Source: an uncultured Chitinophagaceae bacterium
GTDB lineage: Bacteria; Bacteroidota; Bacteroidia; Chitinophagales; Chitinophagaceae
Assembly: GCA_903895845.1 (NCBI GenBank)
Contig: CAITVK010000114.1
Coordinates: 1-64,000, forward strand
DNA: 64,000 nucleotides
Direction of reading: 5' to 3'
Shown here: piece after piece, positions 1-8,964 of the stretch
Layout of the letters: every line of letters begins with the position of its first letter
How positions within the stretch are numbered: the first letter of the stretch is position 1
Notes under the pieces: model-generated
Seen by the model: the letters and a program-made list of their open reading frames with translations, nothing else
Database searches by the model: none
Told to the model about the DNA's origin: nothing
Program-made: the position numbers and the translations under genes

Positions 1-126
1 CACAGGTCAGTCAATGGTTTCTTGTTCAATATAATGTCTGCTCTTGCAGCTTATTCATTCTTCCCAAAGAAGCCTTCCCTGAACATAAAAATGGAACATT
101 CAAACCAACTTAAACTCGCAGCTTAA
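1..126 (+). pseudogene. C-terminal end of a probable transposase (cut by window edge)
   Basis: Frame 1 is open from the first base to a TAA at 124-126 and encodes about 41 residues. They begin HRSVNGFLFN and include a PKKPSL motif. A His-Arg-Ser-x-Asn stretch followed by a hydrophobic segment and PKKPS resembles the C-terminus of IS982-like DDE transposases; this is recalled similarity, not a search. The start lies outside the window, so I cannot tell an intact element from a remnant. No terminal inverted repeat is visible before the next element at about 150. Confidence 0.4.
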
Positions 127-153
127 CCCGAACTCACGTTATTTTAATGATTT

Positions 154-262
154 TACCACTAAGTACACAAAGAGAAAGAGACACAAGGAACACAAAGTTT
201 TACTAAATACTTGGCTAATCCTTGTGCCTCTTTGTGAAAACCTTAGCGTCCCTTGTGGTTAA
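154..262. repeat. Imperfect palindromic extragenic element
   Basis: A left arm at 154-197 rich in ACACAAAG-type words faces a right arm at 220-262 (CTCTTTGTGAAAACC, CCCTTGTGGTTAA) that is its imperfect reverse complement. The loop is about 22 nt. A shorter relative of the right arm lies at 48212-48246. Elements of this wording are common in Bacteroidota intergenic regions. It sits just downstream of the minus-strand TPR gene and may form a hairpin at its transcript end. Confidence 0.55.
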
Positions 263-267
263 TCTTC

Positions 268-1281
268 TCACTTATAATACTCTCCACCAGGTTGCTTGTA
301 CAATTTGTTTTGCTGATATACTTTAAAAAAGCTTTGTTCTTTGGTATGCGTATTTATCCATAGCTGATAATCGTCTGCATTTGCAGTCTCGCCAAATACC
401 CATTGGTTATAGGCATCAAATAGCCCTTCTTTTATGAGATAATGAAAATGATCGAACAGGTAAAAAGGCGTGGTTTCATTTTGTTTGGTATAAAACCAGT
501 TTAATATAAACCTTGTTCTCAATGCCCCTAATGTCTCGGCAGTAACCCCATTCTTTGTTACAGAACTTGCCGTTGTGATGTTGTTGTACCAAGCCTTCTG
601 AAATGCAGTATTTGCAGGATTGGCAACAAGTTTATCCAGCACATCGCCACTAAATAGCTTTTTGTAGGCATCAAACAATTTCACTTTTATCAGGGCAGTA
701 TGTGCGCTGTAGCTTTCTATATTGATAAAAATCTCCCCGTACTGTATCACCCAGAATAAATCCTCTTTTACCTTGCTGTAATACATAGTTGCGTTGAAGT
801 AATTGTTGCTATAACCAGGGTCTGCTTTAATGCCTGCCTCCCACTGCACGATGGCATCCGACAGTTTGTTTTGCATGGCAAACAACTCTCCAAATTCATT
901 GTACAACACACCACTCTCCGGAAACTTTGTCAAGCCTTGTTTATACAATTCTTCGGCTTCCTTATACGCCGCCTTGCCTTTATATGCCATCCCAAATGTT
1001 TGGTATGACTGTTCATTTGCACCGGGCTTTGCAATTAATTGTTTGCCTAATTCTATTGCTTTCACATATTCTTTTTCCAGTACCAGCACATAGCAATAGT
1101 CGTTCAGCGCATCTATGTTGTCGGGATCTTGTTTCAATAGGGCATTGTAGCTTACAACGGCATTGTCCAGATCGCCTTGCATCAAATAGCCCCGAGCTGT
1201 TTTATAAAGTTCCTTTGGCGTTTGGGAATAAGCAACAGAAAACATGACTAAAAGACTAATAAATAAACCAACCTTCTTCAT
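268..1281 (-). CDS. Secreted or periplasmic TPR protein
   Basis: The 337-residue product begins with a Sec signal peptide (MKK followed by a hydrophobic stretch; probable cleavage after VAYS, before Gln20). Tetratricopeptide repeats follow: residues about 21-55 (AVVSYNALLKQDPDN), 56-90, 90-125 and 126-160 (AIVQWEAGIKADPG). The C-terminal half (about 165-337) is helical and aromatic-rich without a recognised domain. TPR solenoids bind proteins, so it is probably an envelope scaffold; no enzymatic motif is visible. It has its own spacer on the 5' side, and a 21-bp repeat array lies about 100 bp upstream of its ATG, where its promoter should be. The start is set by the signal peptide. Confidence 0.75.
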   Translation of the reverse strand: MKKVGLFISLLVMFSVAYSQTPKELYKTARGYLMQGDLDNAVVSYNALLKQDPDNIDALNDYCYVLVLEKEYVKAIELGKQLIAKPGANEQSYQTFGMAYKGKAAYKEAEELYKQGLTKFPESGVLYNEFGELFAMQNKLSDAIVQWEAGIKADPGYSNNYFNATMYYSKVKEDLFWVIQYGEIFINIESYSAHTALIKVKLFDAYKKLFSGDVLDKLVANPANTAFQKAWYNNITTASSVTKNGVTAETLGALRTRFILNWFYTKQNETTPFYLFDHFHYLIKEGLFDAYNQWVFGETANADDYQLWINTHTKEQSFFKVYQQNKLYKQPGGEYYK

Positions 1282-1383
1282 AATAAACCCTTTTGAGTAG
1301 GCAATAAAAGTAAGTATTACTGCTATAAATTGAATATCCCTTCGGAATTAAAACAAATAAATAGGATTTACAGCCTTTGTATC

Positions 1384-1583
1384 TTACCCAGTAAAGCTTT
1401 TACCTTACTCAGTAAGTCTTTTACTTTACCCAGTAAGACTTGTACTTTACTCAGTAAGACTTGTACTTTACTCAGTAAGACTTGTACTTTACCCAGTAAG
1501 ACTTGTACTTTACCCAGTAAGACTTGTACTTTACCCAGTAAGACTTGTACTTTACCTAGTAAGACTTGTACTTTACCCAGTAA
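1384..1583. repeat. Array A: ten 21-bp tandem repeats
   Basis: The 11-bp core TTACCCAGTAA (or TTACTCAGTAA, once TTACCTAGTAA) starts at 1384, 1405, 1426, 1447, 1468, 1489, 1510, 1531, 1552 and 1573: ten copies in perfect 21-bp register. TTAC and GTAA are inverted repeats separated by 3 bp. The 10-bp spacer is GACTTGTACT in the centre and differs in the first units, so the array is homogeneous inside and worn at the left edge. It lies between two minus-strand genes. The plus-strand reading frame through it is a by-product of 21 being a multiple of three. Confidence 0.95.
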
Positions 1584-1634
1584 AAAGAGTAAAACAGGTT
1601 GAAAAGGGGGAAGAGAGGATGTTTTGAAGGGGAT

Positions 1635-2246
1635 TTAGGTATTGTCTTTCGGTTTGCGGGATTCCTTTAGAGCAATATTACCATTTCCTATTTTTTTATC
1701 CTTGTCGATTAAGTAAAAAATTCTGTCAGAATGCTCAAATGGAACTTTTGTTTTTAAACATTCGTCTCTTAATTTTTCTAAGTAATTAAGATAAAATTGT
1801 ATCTGCTCTTCTTTATTTTTAGGATAATCTTCTTCTAATTCCTTTCCGTAAATAATCCTATAAACACGTTGGTCTAGTATCTGATAGATATATGGATTTT
1901 TAAATCGTAGAATAGTAGATGCCATTGCAAGCCTAACACCTTTTTGATTTTGATCTAATAGTTTTTCTAAAATTTTAACTGTTATTTTTTTCAAATCTTG
2001 ATTTAACTCTCTATCTGTTTTCTTTATTTGGTTAATTAAATTTAAAACATCGGAATCTAATAAAGCATATCTATTTACTTTCCATAGAACTATCTCATTA
2101 ATAATTTCTTGATTAAAGTCCGAATCTATGACATCTAGTTTTTTGGTTAAATCGGTTTGATATGGATATTCCGATATGTCAATCTTTAGTTCATCGGGTT
2201 TGAATTTATCTATTGTTTTTATTTTCTGCATGGTATCAAATAGCAT
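1635..2246 (-). CDS. Hypothetical protein resembling HhH-type DNA glycosylase relatives
   Basis: About 203 residues from the ATG at 2246; the alternative ATG at 2231 begins MQKIKT, while the longest frame reaches 2270. Visible segments are NEIVLWKVNRY, KGVRLAMASTILRF and IYQILDQRVYRIIYG. The pattern of a helical pair, a 'G-x-A-ST-ILRF' helix and an 'IIDQRVYR' strand recalls uncharacterised proteins related to helix-hairpin-helix glycosylases; this is by memory only. The C-terminus is lysine-rich. It is coupled to the small gene upstream, overlapping its stop codon (2236-2238) by 11 bp if the 2246 start is right. Both are more AT-rich than the neighbours, suggesting acquisition. A role in DNA repair is only a suggestion. 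Confidence 0.5.
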   Translation of the reverse strand: MLFDTMQKIKTIDKFKPDELKIDISEYPYQTDLTKKLDVIDSDFNQEIINEIVLWKVNRYALLDSDVLNLINQIKKTDRELNQDLKKITVKILEKLLDQNQKGVRLAMASTILRFKNPYIYQILDQRVYRIIYGKELEEDYPKNKEEQIQFYLNYLEKLRDECLKTKVPFEHSDRIFYLIDKDKKIGNGNIALKESRKPKDNT

Positions 2247-2517
2247 TTTGAAGTAAGATAACCAAGGCATCTTGTATTGAATCTACGGCGTGTCCCTTAT
2301 TTGAAAGCTCTTTGGTGTAGAAATGTTTGTACCCAACTATCAGTTTGCTGAGGCTAATTTTATTACTACTTAAGATTCTCTTCAAAATTCCGAGTTTTTC
2401 CTCAACGGTGGTCTCATTCCATTCAGAAGAATGTAAATCAAACAGAGTTCTCAGAGTTCTATGAGGATAGTATGAGCCAAAGACTTCATCAACTATTTCT
2501 TGATAATGTTTATCCAT
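2236..2517 (-). CDS. Small hypothetical protein
   Basis: 93 residues from ATG 2517 (begins MDKHYQEIVDE). A longer frame to 2544 would need a TTG start and would come within 5 bp of the upstream methyltransferase gene's stop codon. The protein is acidic, helical, soluble and without a signal peptide; I do not recognise a family. It is followed with overlap by the HhH-like gene, so the two are probably translated together and may work together. Low GC and the lack of counterparts in the flanking envelope operon suggest accessory status. The two frames could also be halves of one frameshifted gene, but nothing at the junction favours that. Confidence 0.5.
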   Translation of the reverse strand: MDKHYQEIVDEVFGSYYPHRTLRTLFDLHSSEWNETTVEEKLGILKRILSSNKISLSKLIVGYKHFYTKELSNKGHAVDSIQDALVILLQNAI

Positions 2518-2548
2518 AAAGTTTCTTTTACTTACAACTCCCAACTAC

Positions 2549-3448
2549 TTACGCCTTTGCCAACACGTAGATAACCGAACTGCAAAGTTTATTATTGCTG
2601 GAGGCTTTTAAATTGGAAAGCAAGCCATTCCAAAAGGCTTTAATGAGATTTCCTTTGCCATTTTTATATTGCTCACTCAGCATACTCACATAAAAGCTAT
2701 CATACCACATAGGTTCGTATGCTTCTATCTTAAATCCTTTCAACTTTGCCAAACGTTCCATACTAGCTGGAGAGAAATGATAGAGGTGACGCGGTACATC
2801 ATAAGCCGCCCACAACTCGCCATAATGACTGGCGTCTGTACTTGTATAGTTGGGTACTGCAATAACCAGTTTCCCGGTTGATTTTAAGATTGAATGATAT
2901 TGCTCTAAGTAGCCGTGTAGATTGTGTACATGCTCTAGCACATGCCACATTGTAATAACATCGAGACTTTCAGCGGGTAGCGAAAACAGCCTCTCGGGAT
3001 CATCCATCTGTAAACCAAACTTATTGATGGCTACTTGCCTGGCGGTTGCATCGGGTTCCAAACCTGTTACTTTCCAACCTGCTTCTTGCATGGTATTGGC
3101 AAAAGCGCCTGTTCCGGCACCTACATCCAGTAAAGTGCCACCCGGAATTTTTGTTGCATCAATAATCAATTCCTTCTTGTTTTGAAGGGTTGTTTTACGT
3201 ACACGGTGGTACAACTTATTTATCAACCCTTCTTGGGTATCGGAATGAGAGACATAACTTGTAGACTGATAGTAAGGGCCAATACTAGAAGCGTCGGGAA
3301 CGTCCTGCGTGAATCTTAGGGTACAATCGTTACAATGCCAGATATCGAATAGCTTATTGCTAACTGTATAATCTTTTGCTTTAAGTTGCTGTACAATGTT
3401 GGTACTGCCACAGCAAGGGCATTGCTGATAGGTAATAATTGATGCCAT
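2549..3448 (-). CDS. Class I SAM-dependent methyltransferase with N-terminal zinc ribbon
   Basis: 299 residues. The N-terminus has two Cys pairs (CPCCGS at about 10-15 and HCNDCTL at about 38-44) like the zinc-binding module found before many SAM methyltransferases. The SAM-binding motif I is LLDVGAGTGAF at about 105-115, with an acidic residue ending strand 2 (GLEPD), and motif IV/post-IV is DVITMWHVLEHV. The fold is Methyltransf_23/11; the substrate is not evident (lipids, sugars and quinones are all known for the class). It is the last gene of a tight minus-strand run (15-bp gap to the HU-domain gene), so it may act on an envelope component. Confidence 0.8.
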   Translation of the reverse strand: MASIITYQQCPCCGSTNIVQQLKAKDYTVSNKLFDIWHCNDCTLRFTQDVPDASSIGPYYQSTSYVSHSDTQEGLINKLYHRVRKTTLQNKKELIIDATKIPGGTLLDVGAGTGAFANTMQEAGWKVTGLEPDATARQVAINKFGLQMDDPERLFSLPAESLDVITMWHVLEHVHNLHGYLEQYHSILKSTGKLVIAVPNYTSTDASHYGELWAAYDVPRHLYHFSPASMERLAKLKGFKIEAYEPMWYDSFYVSMLSEQYKNGKGNLIKAFWNGLLSNLKASSNNKLCSSVIYVLAKA

Positions 3449-3463
3449 AATAAGTGTAGAATG

Positions 3464-4048
3464 TTAAATGTAGTACCACAGCAAAGCCGCAACGCCCATC
3501 AAACCAAGGATGAGGGCATACACCCACCAATAATCTTCTTCCTTGTGTTTAATAATCATTTCTAGCTTGTCGTCTTCACTTTCCTCAGTTAAAATAAGGT
3601 GTTCGCCGGTACTGTACAGGTCTATTAAGTTAGCCCTGGAATCGTTTACGTTATTTAGTTTTATATCTGCCAAAGGCGTAATAGTTGCCTCTGCATCGGG
3701 GATAAGAAATATTTCATCATCATATCCTTTCTGTAGTTTTCCTATGCCGGGTAACTCCACCGCTTTGTTGCCAGCTATATTCTGTTTGATGGACTCGGTA
3801 AACTCTTGAAACTTCTTTGCCACCTGCCATTCTTCTAGCTTCATTTCTCTGCCTAGGTAAATGAACAAGTTGTTATCTACCTTGTCGTCGTCGTCTTTCT
3901 TTTTGAAGACAATTTTAGATTGAGGTGCATGCAAAGCTCCTTTTACAAAATCGAGTGTTGCTGGGGTATCTTCCAACGAAAAAATACCCAAGCCAGGAAT
4001 ACCTACCTTTTTGTTGACTAAGAAATATTTATACAATAGTGGGTACAT
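3464..4048 (-). CDS. CCDC81-type HU-domain protein with C-terminal membrane anchor
   Basis: 194 residues. The N-terminal 45 residues (LVNKKVGIPGLGIFSLED, then PATLDFVKGALHAP) match the two-part prokaryotic HU domain related to CCDC81, typical of Bacteroidota; a second HU-like part (AVELPGIGKLQKG) follows at about 95-105. The extreme C-terminus (about 174-194, YWWVYALILGLMGVAALLWYYI region) is one transmembrane helix. The DNA- or protein-binding domain would therefore be cytoplasmic and tethered to the inner membrane. A highly acidic-basic stretch (KKKDDDDK) sits near residue 50. It lies 9 bp after the barrel gene, so they are co-transcribed. No function is established. Confidence 0.65.
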   Translation of the reverse strand: MYPLLYKYFLVNKKVGIPGLGIFSLEDTPATLDFVKGALHAPQSKIVFKKKDDDDKVDNNLFIYLGREMKLEEWQVAKKFQEFTESIKQNIAGNKAVELPGIGKLQKGYDDEIFLIPDAEATITPLADIKLNNVNDSRANLIDLYSTGEHLILTEESEDDKLEMIIKHKEEDYWWVYALILGLMGVAALLWYYI

Positions 4049-4057
4049 ACAACAAAA

Positions 4058-5905
4058 TTATCTGAACGAATATACGACTCCTGCCAATAACTGAAAACCT
4101 AGCACCTGATATTGATTCCAACGCTGGTACTTGTTGTTAAGAAAATTATTGAATTGTATCCAGCCATTCAATTTCTTGGTCACGGGGAATTCTGCTCCCA
4201 AATTGGCATCAAAAGCAGGATTTAGCTTGTTTGTCTGTAATTTTTGACTGCGATAATAGCTTCCATCAAAGAAAAAGACATCACTTTTAAGTGTAAGGTC
4301 ATTTAGAACCTTCCAACGCAATGTTCCATTAAGCTCCAGAGGTACCAAACCATAAGCCCTATTATTCACACTTAGCTTTGTAAACTGTGTATAAGTTATT
4401 CCTCCCAAAATAGCCAATTTCTCTTGAATATCATAGCTGACTTCTGCTTTTAGTCGTAGGGCTTGCATAGAAGGTTCATTCAATAATAAGAAATCCTGTG
4501 TCTTTCCAGTGGTCGTATCGTTGGCAAAAAGCGCAATATTATCCATCTTCAAAAAGGATAGTTTTGCATTGGCAGTCAGGTGCTTGTCAATACTGCCCTT
4601 GAAACCAACATACAATTCTGTTATTTTGGTATTGAACAGGGTAGAGGGGGGCACAATGAAAGGATTGGTGGCAACTAAACTTTTGTAGGTATTCTTTTGG
4701 TAGTAGCCAATCCATCCACCATCAACAACCAGTCTTTTGTCGGCTAGTTTTCCTTCGGCAGTAAAGTTGGGTAATAACGAGAAGCTCCCATTATCCCACG
4801 AAGGCAACAAGCCTATGTTTGCCTTGAAATTGGGCGTGATAAAACGCAAGGAAGTATTGAAGTTGAAGAGGTTATTGTTTACAGTAGCGGTATCCTGATA
4901 CTGATTGGTTGAATAATGTGTGATGTCGGCTGTAACACCAAGATCCAACGAGAACAACTTGCCAAATGCTTTACTCACGGGCGCTTTTATCAAAAGATTT
5001 GTTTCCTTGGACGCGCTTGTGTTGGAAAAGTAATTGAACTGTAACTGCGGATGATAGGTAATATTATAAGCAGTGGGCACTTTGTTTTGCAATCCCACCT
5101 CTAGTCCGATTGTATTGAATTGTTGGTGTAAAGAGTCTTTGCCAATCTTCAAGGAATCGGGCTTGTAACCATATCTATAGGTACTGTTATTATCCCAATA
5201 AATCTTTGAAGTTATTTCCTGATTGTTGTTTGTATTAAAGATGCCAATCAGGTCTATTCCAGCTTTGCCATATTGTTGCAGGGGAAGGCTTCCTTTGGCA
5301 GATTGATATTTTCCATGCGCTGTAATCATCGACTTTACGCCATCCCCAAACGAAGCACCAGCTTCCAGATAAGGAGAAGAATAATTTCCGTAACCAACTT
5401 TTACATATTGATGATGTTCCCAAACAAAACCCGAATCTGCCGCTAAAGCCAATGGTTTGATAGGGACAGGTTGATAGGAGAAAAATAAATTCTGGGAAGG
5501 AATAGAATAGGTTAATTGCAACTTGGTGGTATCCAGCAACGGGGTGGCAGCCGTAAAGTTGATTTTTGCAGCATTTCTTAAAGAAGGTTTGAAGGAAGAT
5601 GTGATAATTACTTCCTTGGCAGTACTTAATGTATCCTCGCCAGTTGTGTCTTTGATGGCACTAACATCAATTGGGCTTTCCTTTTTTGGAAGCACAACCG
5701 TTGTAGGGGATTCTTCCGAAATGGCTGCTGCTTTCTTTGAATGCGTAGTTGCTTTGCCTGCACCTGCACGATGCTTCTTTGCTGGAGCTGCAGCTTCTCT
5801 CTTAGTTGTTTTCTTTTTCTTCCTATGCGTTTGCGCAGATAAAGTAGCTACAGACAAGGTTATTGTCAATGCTAATAAAAGTATATTCCTAAAATAATAG
5901 TTCAT
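4058..5905 (-). CDS. Outer-membrane beta-barrel protein (TonB-receptor-like barrel without clear plug)
   Basis: 615 residues. Signal peptide (cleavage after LSAQ-like site near residue 25), then an unusual basic Lys/Ala-rich segment (about 26-60), then repeated alternating hydrophobic/aromatic beta strands to a C-terminal strand ending in VVYSFR, a typical barrel terminus with an aromatic near the end. There is no recognisable plug sequence, and the barrel is shorter than a full TonB receptor. The gene starts 11 bp after the TPR gene, so a TPR-barrel pair at the outer membrane is likely. The cargo is unknown. The basic linker could touch peptidoglycan or another periplasmic partner; that is inference. 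Confidence 0.7.
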   Translation of the reverse strand: MNYYFRNILLLALTITLSVATLSAQTHRKKKKTTKREAAAPAKKHRAGAGKATTHSKKAAAISEESPTTVVLPKKESPIDVSAIKDTTGEDTLSTAKEVIITSSFKPSLRNAAKINFTAATPLLDTTKLQLTYSIPSQNLFFSYQPVPIKPLALAADSGFVWEHHQYVKVGYGNYSSPYLEAGASFGDGVKSMITAHGKYQSAKGSLPLQQYGKAGIDLIGIFNTNNNQEITSKIYWDNNSTYRYGYKPDSLKIGKDSLHQQFNTIGLEVGLQNKVPTAYNITYHPQLQFNYFSNTSASKETNLLIKAPVSKAFGKLFSLDLGVTADITHYSTNQYQDTATVNNNLFNFNTSLRFITPNFKANIGLLPSWDNGSFSLLPNFTAEGKLADKRLVVDGGWIGYYQKNTYKSLVATNPFIVPPSTLFNTKITELYVGFKGSIDKHLTANAKLSFLKMDNIALFANDTTTGKTQDFLLLNEPSMQALRLKAEVSYDIQEKLAILGGITYTQFTKLSVNNRAYGLVPLELNGTLRWKVLNDLTLKSDVFFFDGSYYRSQKLQTNKLNPAFDANLGAEFPVTKKLNGWIQFNNFLNNKYQRWNQYQVLGFQLLAGVVYSFR

Positions 5906-5916
5906 GATTGTCTTCT

Positions 5917-8900
5917 TTATTGTGGTGTTTCTACTTTATTGGTCTTATTTTTTTCTTCAATTACTTGTGCCAGCTTCGTAGTGGCCTCTTGCTTTAATTC
6001 ATCAATAGTACTATTCTCCGAAACACTTTTAAAAGTTGCTTCAGCATTGAATAAATCCTTTTGCTTAAAATATAAATCGCCAAGAAGGATATAGCTCTTT
6101 GTAACCCAATACGCATAAGAGCCTGCATTCTTTATCACTTCAAAAGCGGCCTTTTCTACTTCATCGTATTTCTCTTGTTGATACAATATCTCCGCAAGTC
6201 TGTATTCCGCTTCTGCACTGTATTCACTCTTGCCCAAAGCAATAACTGCTTTGTAAGCAGTGGTAGCATCATCTAATTTTTTATCTGCCTGATTGCTCTT
6301 TGCCAACACCATATTCGCCATCATCTTGTCATCAGTTTCTGTACCTGTCTGTGCCAACAAATCTTTGGCATTGTCTACAGCATCCTTAAACTGTTGTAGG
6401 TGATATTGGCAACGCAACAAACCGCGCATTGCTTCTAGTTTGTTTTCTTGTTGGTTGGTCAGGGACTTTAACTGGATAAAATACTTTTCTGCATTGGTAT
6501 AATCTTTCAGGTTGAAGTAGTAAATCCGTGCACTCTGCAAAGCACTACGTTCCGCATATTTGTTAGGGGCTTTATCGGCAACTGCTGTGTAGAAAGGCAA
6601 TGCCCCTTTTGTATCCTTTGCTGTAATACTTATTTCGGCAGAAAAATAGTTGGCCTCAACTGCATATTTACCAGCAGGATATTGTGAGATATAGTTTACA
6701 AAACCAGCCTTTGCTGCGGTATAATCTTTTGCCTCATATTGTATTGAAGCGGCCTTGTAAGTGATAGAATCTGCTTCGGAGGTGCTTACACTTCTACCAA
6801 TCTGTTGCATAAAACCAATAAACTCATTTGGTTTCTGTTGATTGATGTAGATGGTCCGTATATATTCTATTGCTTCATCGCTTTCCTGTGAGTTGGGATA
6901 TTGCTTTGCCAGTTGTGTAAAGTTGCTGAGGGCATCTGCATTTTTATCTGTGTTGAAGTACGAAACACCTGTTTTCAACAATGCCTTCGGCCATAACGAA
7001 CTTGCATTTTTGTTGGCAAGTATTTGTTGCAACGGCGTTAAGGCTTCTGCATATTTCTCGTCGGACAAATAGCCATTTGCAATCTCCAGATTTGCTTCAG
7101 CTGTTAATGGAGAAGATGGAAACTGCTGTAATAAGCTTTGAAGTAAATTTATTTTTTCTCCAGTCTTATTCAATGCACCCGCAATCACTGCCTTCTGATA
7201 CAAGGCATAATCTGCCGTTTGAAGTTTGTGAACCAATACATCGTCATATATTTTCAAGGCAGGTTTGTACTGCTTTTGCATATAATAGCAATCTCCCAAA
7301 CGGATGTAGGCATCTTGTTGCAGCGGAGATGAATTAGTACTTAATGAACTGGCTACTTCTCCAAAATACTTTTGTGCTTCCCTGTATTCTTCTTTCTTCA
7401 ACAGGCAGTAGGCGAGGCTATATTTTGCGTTGGCAGTATTGATTTCGCCATTAGTCAATGGGTTTTCCAGATATTTGGAAAAGTAAACAACGCCATCATC
7501 CAACCGGTCTTTTTTATAAGCTATTTCCCCTTTCCAGAAGTAGGTAAATGCCAATAACTTATTGTTGTAGGGTACTTGCAATATCTTGGTCAATAGCTTG
7601 TCTGCGTCTTCTGTTTCGTGGTCATTTATCAGTTCTACAGCCCTTCCATACAATATTTTTGGGTAGAGTCTTTTTACCTTGTCACTCTGTGTTTTCAGGC
7701 TTTCAAATAGTTTCAAAGCATCTTTATAGTTGCTTGTATTAGCCAGAACGCCCACCAACAGTTCCTTTGCTTCCTGGGTGTTGCTGCTATTGGGATAGGT
7801 TACAATAAACTTTTGCAGCTCGCTCAGGGCAACATCCAGATAACCTAACTCGTAGGAAAGTTTGGCATAGCTGAATGTAGAAATCTCTTGCTGTACCGCA
7901 TTGCTATTATTGCTGGCACAAAACAAAAAAGCGTTGCGGGCATTCTCTTTCTGATCTGTTTTCAGGTAGGCATCTGCCAGTAAATACATACTATTCTGTG
8001 CCAATGAATCCTCCTTGCCACCCAGCTGTTTAAAACCCTCAATACTTTTGGTCCAGTTGCCAGATTCGTAGTAGCAATAGCTTAGTTCATACAAATCTTC
8101 CCTGTTTACTTTGTCGGATTTGTCAATGTATTCTTCCAGATAAGGAAGTGCATTCTTAAATTGTCTTTTATCGAAGTATAGCTTTCCAGCCAGTTGTCTC
8201 AATTGCAGATCGTAGTATTGTCCGCCTGCTTTCAGTATAGATTCGGTATAGGTAAGTGACCTGTCTATCTGGTTATCGAAATAATATATTTCAGCAATGT
8301 AAAACGGAACTACCTTAGAATATTGTGGATTGTTTTCTGCTATTTTAAAGGAACTAAGTGCTTCTTTAAAATCCTTTTCGCCAAAGGCAATAAAGCCATA
8401 GTAATAGTTGGCTTCTACATAATTGGAATCGGTTGGTATCTGTCTAATTACATCAAACAAAGGCTTTGCCTCCTTAAACTGTTGCAGCGTAAAGTAGCAA
8501 TAAGCTTTGTGAAACTTCGATTCTCCTATTTCGTCATTCGAAAGGTTGTCTATACCGGCCCTATTATAATAGGTAATGGCGTCTGTATAATTTTTATTTC
8601 TAAAATAGTATTCTGCCAACTGAAAGGCAAGTTTGTGTTTTAGTGGTGCGGCTTGTTCCAACTCCAGAAATTCAATTGCTTTTCCTTTTATGGAGGCATC
8701 GTTTAACTTCAGTCCACAAGAGATATAGTAATATTTGCATTCCAGCGATACAGATACCGGATAGTTCCCCTTGCTGCCACCATTGCTGTAAATGGAATTG
8801 AAGATGGGATAGGCCAAGCTGTATTCTTCTTTGGAATAATATTCTTTTGCCAGTTTATAATCGGCATCTGCATCGTTGGTTATCTTGGTATTTTGACCAA

Positions 8901-8964
8901 AAGAAGCAGACCCAATGGAAGAAAAAACAAGAATGCTAAGTAGTATTTTTATTTGACGGTACAT
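5917..8964 (-). CDS. Large periplasmic TPR protein
   Basis: 1015 residues with an N-terminal signal peptide (hydrophobic stretch to about residue 23, then Gln-Asn). Almost the entire chain is built from tetratricopeptide-like helical repeats, for example around residues 35-60, 110-145, 180-250, 300-345, 430-470, 510-545, 555-590, 635-700 and 870-960. No catalytic motif is seen. Long outer-membrane-associated TPR proteins of this type serve as scaffolds for secretion, transport or gliding machinery in Bacteroidota. It heads the minus-strand run TPR, barrel, HU-domain protein, methyltransferase with gaps of 11, 9 and 15 bp. Its promoter must lie in 8965-9332. Confidence 0.75.
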   Translation of the reverse strand: MYRQIKILLSILVFSSIGSASFGQNTKITNDADADYKLAKEYYSKEEYSLAYPIFNSIYSNGGSKGNYPVSVSLECKYYYISCGLKLNDASIKGKAIEFLELEQAAPLKHKLAFQLAEYYFRNKNYTDAITYYNRAGIDNLSNDEIGESKFHKAYCYFTLQQFKEAKPLFDVIRQIPTDSNYVEANYYYGFIAFGEKDFKEALSSFKIAENNPQYSKVVPFYIAEIYYFDNQIDRSLTYTESILKAGGQYYDLQLRQLAGKLYFDKRQFKNALPYLEEYIDKSDKVNREDLYELSYCYYESGNWTKSIEGFKQLGGKEDSLAQNSMYLLADAYLKTDQKENARNAFLFCASNNSNAVQQEISTFSYAKLSYELGYLDVALSELQKFIVTYPNSSNTQEAKELLVGVLANTSNYKDALKLFESLKTQSDKVKRLYPKILYGRAVELINDHETEDADKLLTKILQVPYNNKLLAFTYFWKGEIAYKKDRLDDGVVYFSKYLENPLTNGEINTANAKYSLAYCLLKKEEYREAQKYFGEVASSLSTNSSPLQQDAYIRLGDCYYMQKQYKPALKIYDDVLVHKLQTADYALYQKAVIAGALNKTGEKINLLQSLLQQFPSSPLTAEANLEIANGYLSDEKYAEALTPLQQILANKNASSLWPKALLKTGVSYFNTDKNADALSNFTQLAKQYPNSQESDEAIEYIRTIYINQQKPNEFIGFMQQIGRSVSTSEADSITYKAASIQYEAKDYTAAKAGFVNYISQYPAGKYAVEANYFSAEISITAKDTKGALPFYTAVADKAPNKYAERSALQSARIYYFNLKDYTNAEKYFIQLKSLTNQQENKLEAMRGLLRCQYHLQQFKDAVDNAKDLLAQTGTETDDKMMANMVLAKSNQADKKLDDATTAYKAVIALGKSEYSAEAEYRLAEILYQQEKYDEVEKAAFEVIKNAGSYAYWVTKSYILLGDLYFKQKDLFNAEATFKSVSENSTIDELKQEATTKLAQVIEEKNKTNKVETPQ

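Noticed and set aside
1384-1583. CRISPR array
   Set aside because: The 21-bp units follow each other directly without unique spacers, and there are no cas genes in the window. The same holds for the arrays at 10044, 22653, 38059 and 54731.
1330-1602. Coding region with seven-residue repeats through array A (and similar at 10037-10252 and 54680-54977)
   Set aside because: 21 is a multiple of three, so any array without a stop in one frame gives an apparent repetitive protein. There is no start context, and arrays with different sequence would need unrelated repeat proteins.
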